64,000 bases of DNA from Enterococcus sp. RIT-PI-f (GTDB lineage Bacteria; Bacillota; Bacilli; Lactobacillales; Enterococcaceae), in the NCBI RefSeq assembly GCF_001297065.1, contig NZ_LHOX01000003.1:105756-169755 (forward strand), written 5' to 3'. The notes beneath the pieces are model-generated. The model had not been told where the DNA came from. It made no database searches and saw only the letters and a program-made list of their open reading frames with translations. A program made the translations under genes and the position numbers. How positions within the stretch are numbered: position 1 is the first letter of the stretch; each line of letters opens with the position of its first letter. This document shows positions 61,964 through 64,000 of this stretch, one piece after another.

Positions 61964-63742
61964 ATGAAACCACCATCAAAGCTTTGGCTTTACCTTATTA
62001 TTGTTCTTACGTTTAGCCTAACAACAGCTGGCATTATCTTTACCTATACAAGCTATCACAAGGCACAAAGCCAAGCAATCACTCTTGGTAAGAAACAACT
62101 GGCCACCATCAATCAATCTGCAATCAAATTGATTCGCCATAGCATCGATGGATACAAAGCATCGCTCTCATTATATGTTGATAACTATATAGAAGATACT
62201 CACTCACCAAACCTAAACCAAGCAGCTACTCTGCCAGGATCAGCCAATGCAACGAACGCTGCGATCGGTCTTTTTTTGATTGACCAGAACCAGCAGATCC
62301 AATCTAAAGTTTCTTTCAAAAATATCCCATCTTTGAAAGAACAAACAGTCATCGACAATTCAATTGCTGATATCGCTTCCAATCATATTCTTGCCAATCA
62401 TTATGTAACGAATGGCGGTATCTATTTTGCGCAGCACAATGCTTATATGAATTTGTATAAATCTTTCACATTGAATGACCAAACGCTGACCTTGGTCATG
62501 CCTTTGCAACTACAAACACTATACAATACCGACTTCGCCAATGATTCTGGATTGTCTGGATATACAATGGTCAAAGACAAAAATATGAAAATCGTCATGC
62601 ATCCCTCTGGCGATCAAATCGGTCTTTCTATCGTTGATGATCGGTATGATAAGTTTCCTAATCTAGATTTCACTGACTTGAGACAATTAGAAAAAGACCA
62701 ACGTCAGTTTGAAAAAGGAACTGCCATGTATTATTCCTACTGGTGGAATGAAGAATTTCCTGAAAAAGTCCTAAAATTATCTGCTTATGAATGGATTTCA
62801 GTTGGACATACCCGCTTAGTCGTTGCAAGCAATTCTGATTATTACGAACGAAATGGTCTTTTATTACAAGACAGCTTAATTTCTTTAGGATTACTTGTTC
62901 TCCTTATGATCATTATTGTATTACTCACTTTCTTCATCCGAAACTATATCAAAAGAAATCGCATCTATATTGAGTACAATGAGTTACAAACCAGACAGGA
63001 ATTACTAAAAGAAAAGCACGAAATTGAAAAATCGATTATTCAAGAATCAAAACTCGAAACCATTGGTGTTCTGACAACCACAATCGTTCATGATATGAAC
63101 AACTTCCTTACGCCAATGATTGGACACTTGCAATTATTGATTGACGAGAATAAAAGCAATTCAGCTCTTGTCGAAGACTTGGAAGAAGTTTATCACGCAG
63201 CTGAAAAAGGGAAAGAATTATCCACAAATGTATTGCGCTTTTCTAAAATCGACGTCCAAAATAAAAAAGAAATATCAATTGCTGACACACTGAACGAAGC
63301 AATCACAACTATTCAACAGCTTTTATCTAATAAAATGTCTATTACTGTCGACGTCAGAGAAGTCGGCAATGGCATTTTTGATGCGATTGATTTGCAGGTA
63401 ATCATTTATAACTTGCTAATGAATGCCTATCAGGCACAAGCAAATTGCTCGATCAGACTCAGTCCTTATGCTTATTTGGTTGATTTTCAATTTTCGGATA
63501 TCCCCCACTCAATGAAAAACAAAAAAATTGCATTGATAGAAATTGCAGATAATGGGCCGGGCATTCCCTTTGATTTACAAGAAAAGATTTTCACACGATT
63601 TTTCACTACTAAATCATCTTCTGGCGGAACCGGATTAGGGCTTTTCACTGTTGCTTCTATCGTCAAAAAGAACGATTGGATCATTGATCTAAAAAGCAGC
63701 AATGAAGGCACCACCTTTTACCTTGGTGTGCCTATCGAGTAA
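61964..63742 (+). CDS. Cache-type sensor histidine kinase with HDMNN motif
   Basis: 592 residues. A transmembrane helix at ~9-29 and another at ~305-327 flank a ~270-residue extracytoplasmic sensor region (Cache-like). A coiled-coil linker leads to the H-box with His376 in IVHDMNNFLTPMIGHLQLL, an HDxNN form seen in NtrB/DctB-type kinases. The ATPase domain shows NLLMNAYQAQ, DNGPGIPFD, FFTTKSSSGGTGLGL. ATG follows AAGGAAGGG. Its likely partner is the divergent OmpR-type regulator. This is not the DcuS/CitA family usually found at citrate loci. Confidence 0.9.
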   Translation: MKPPSKLWLYLIIVLTFSLTTAGIIFTYTSYHKAQSQAITLGKKQLATINQSAIKLIRHSIDGYKASLSLYVDNYIEDTHSPNLNQAATLPGSANATNAAIGLFLIDQNQQIQSKVSFKNIPSLKEQTVIDNSIADIASNHILANHYVTNGGIYFAQHNAYMNLYKSFTLNDQTLTLVMPLQLQTLYNTDFANDSGLSGYTMVKDKNMKIVMHPSGDQIGLSIVDDRYDKFPNLDFTDLRQLEKDQRQFEKGTAMYYSYWWNEEFPEKVLKLSAYEWISVGHTRLVVASNSDYYERNGLLLQDSLISLGLLVLLMIIIVLLTFFIRNYIKRNRIYIEYNELQTRQELLKEKHEIEKSIIQESKLETIGVLTTTIVHDMNNFLTPMIGHLQLLIDENKSNSALVEDLEEVYHAAEKGKELSTNVLRFSKIDVQNKKEISIADTLNEAITTIQQLLSNKMSITVDVREVGNGIFDAIDLQVIIYNLLMNAYQAQANCSIRLSPYAYLVDFQFSDIPHSMKNKKIALIEIADNGPGIPFDLQEKIFTRFFTTKSSSGGTGLGLFTVASIVKKNDWIIDLKSSNEGTTFYLGVPIE

Positions 63743-63857
63743 GAACTATGCCTGTTAACTGATCGCCATATTAATTATACCAACTTCGCAATTGATAAAT
63801 GGAAAAGAACAATGAAAGAACAATTTGTATGAACAAATGTTTATTATATTTCATTTG

Positions 63858-63998
63858 TCAAATTAAGTTAGATAAATCATCTGGTTTTATATTTCTCAAA
63901 AATATTTCCATCGGTGTTTGATACTTTAGAGATTTTCTTGGGATGTGATTTCGTTTGGAAGCAACAGCTTGAATAAATGATTCTGATACTTCATTGAA
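63858..63998 (-). pseudogene. 3' end of an IS30-like transposase, running off the window
   Basis: 46 codons in frame to a TGA at 63858, then the window edge. The reading contains KRNHIPRKSLKYQTPMEIFL, like the C-terminus of IS30-family transposases (PRK.L.Y.TP.E.F). Whether the element is complete beyond the window cannot be seen. The 115 bases between the kinase stop and this gene hold no feature I can support. Confidence 0.5.
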
Positions 63999-64000
63999 GT

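Noticed and set aside
1..64000. CRISPR array, prophage, tRNA or rRNA genes
   Set aside because: No regularly spaced repeats, phage structural genes, or tRNA/rRNA signatures were found on reading both strands.

Overview
The window reads as a low-GC Firmicute, most likely an Enterococcus. The strongest pointer is the citrate locus at the right end, where oadH-oadD-oadB-citC-D-E-F-X-oadA is divergent from citH-citO-citG, the enterococcal arrangement. Strong AGGAGG ribosome sites, frequent TTG/GTG starts, CcpA (cre) sites and enterococcal-type regulators fit this. I cannot name the species. I saw no tRNA, rRNA, CRISPR or prophage genes.

Region 1 (1-22.7 kb) is a plant-polysaccharide (xylan/xyloglucan oligosaccharide) island. 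It holds an LplABC-type sugar importer that starts outside the window, a YesL/YesM/YesN signalling set, GH43, GH31 (alpha-xylosidase type) and GH1 glycosidases, a ROK kinase, xylA and xylB, the repressor gene xylR, a second sugar ABC importer with its own binding protein, a second GH43 beta-xylosidase, and an AraC regulator. Several TTA..-N7-..TAA dyads look like XylR operators, and several cre sites point to glucose repression.

Region 2 (22.7-33.1 kb) is a mannose-family PTS operon with a UxuA-type mannonate dehydratase, a KDPG aldolase, three oxidoreductases, a degenerate M28-like membrane protein and a divergent RpiR regulator. It has no visible sugar-acid kinase, so the PTS itself may supply the phosphate.

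Region 3 (33.1-43.0 kb) holds aspartase, two convergent Lrp/AsnC regulators, and a tight eight-gene operon. That operon encodes a polar amino-acid ABC importer (two permeases, two ATPases, one binding protein), an aminotransferase, a D-2-hydroxyacid dehydrogenase and an MFS transporter. It suggests uptake of an amino acid, conversion to a 2-hydroxy acid and export.

Region 4 (43.0-49.9 kb) has smaller units: a YccF-family protein, a secreted DUF1002 protein, a CPBP protease, an ABC-2 exporter preceded by a possible attenuator leader, a PhzF-like enzyme and a 55-residue membrane peptide.

Region 5 (50-63.8 kb) is citrate fermentation: citrate lyase and its maturation enzymes, a membrane oxaloacetate decarboxylase, a CitMHS transporter, the regulator CitO, and an adjacent two-component system. 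The last ~140 bases carry the 3' end of a transposase that runs off the window.
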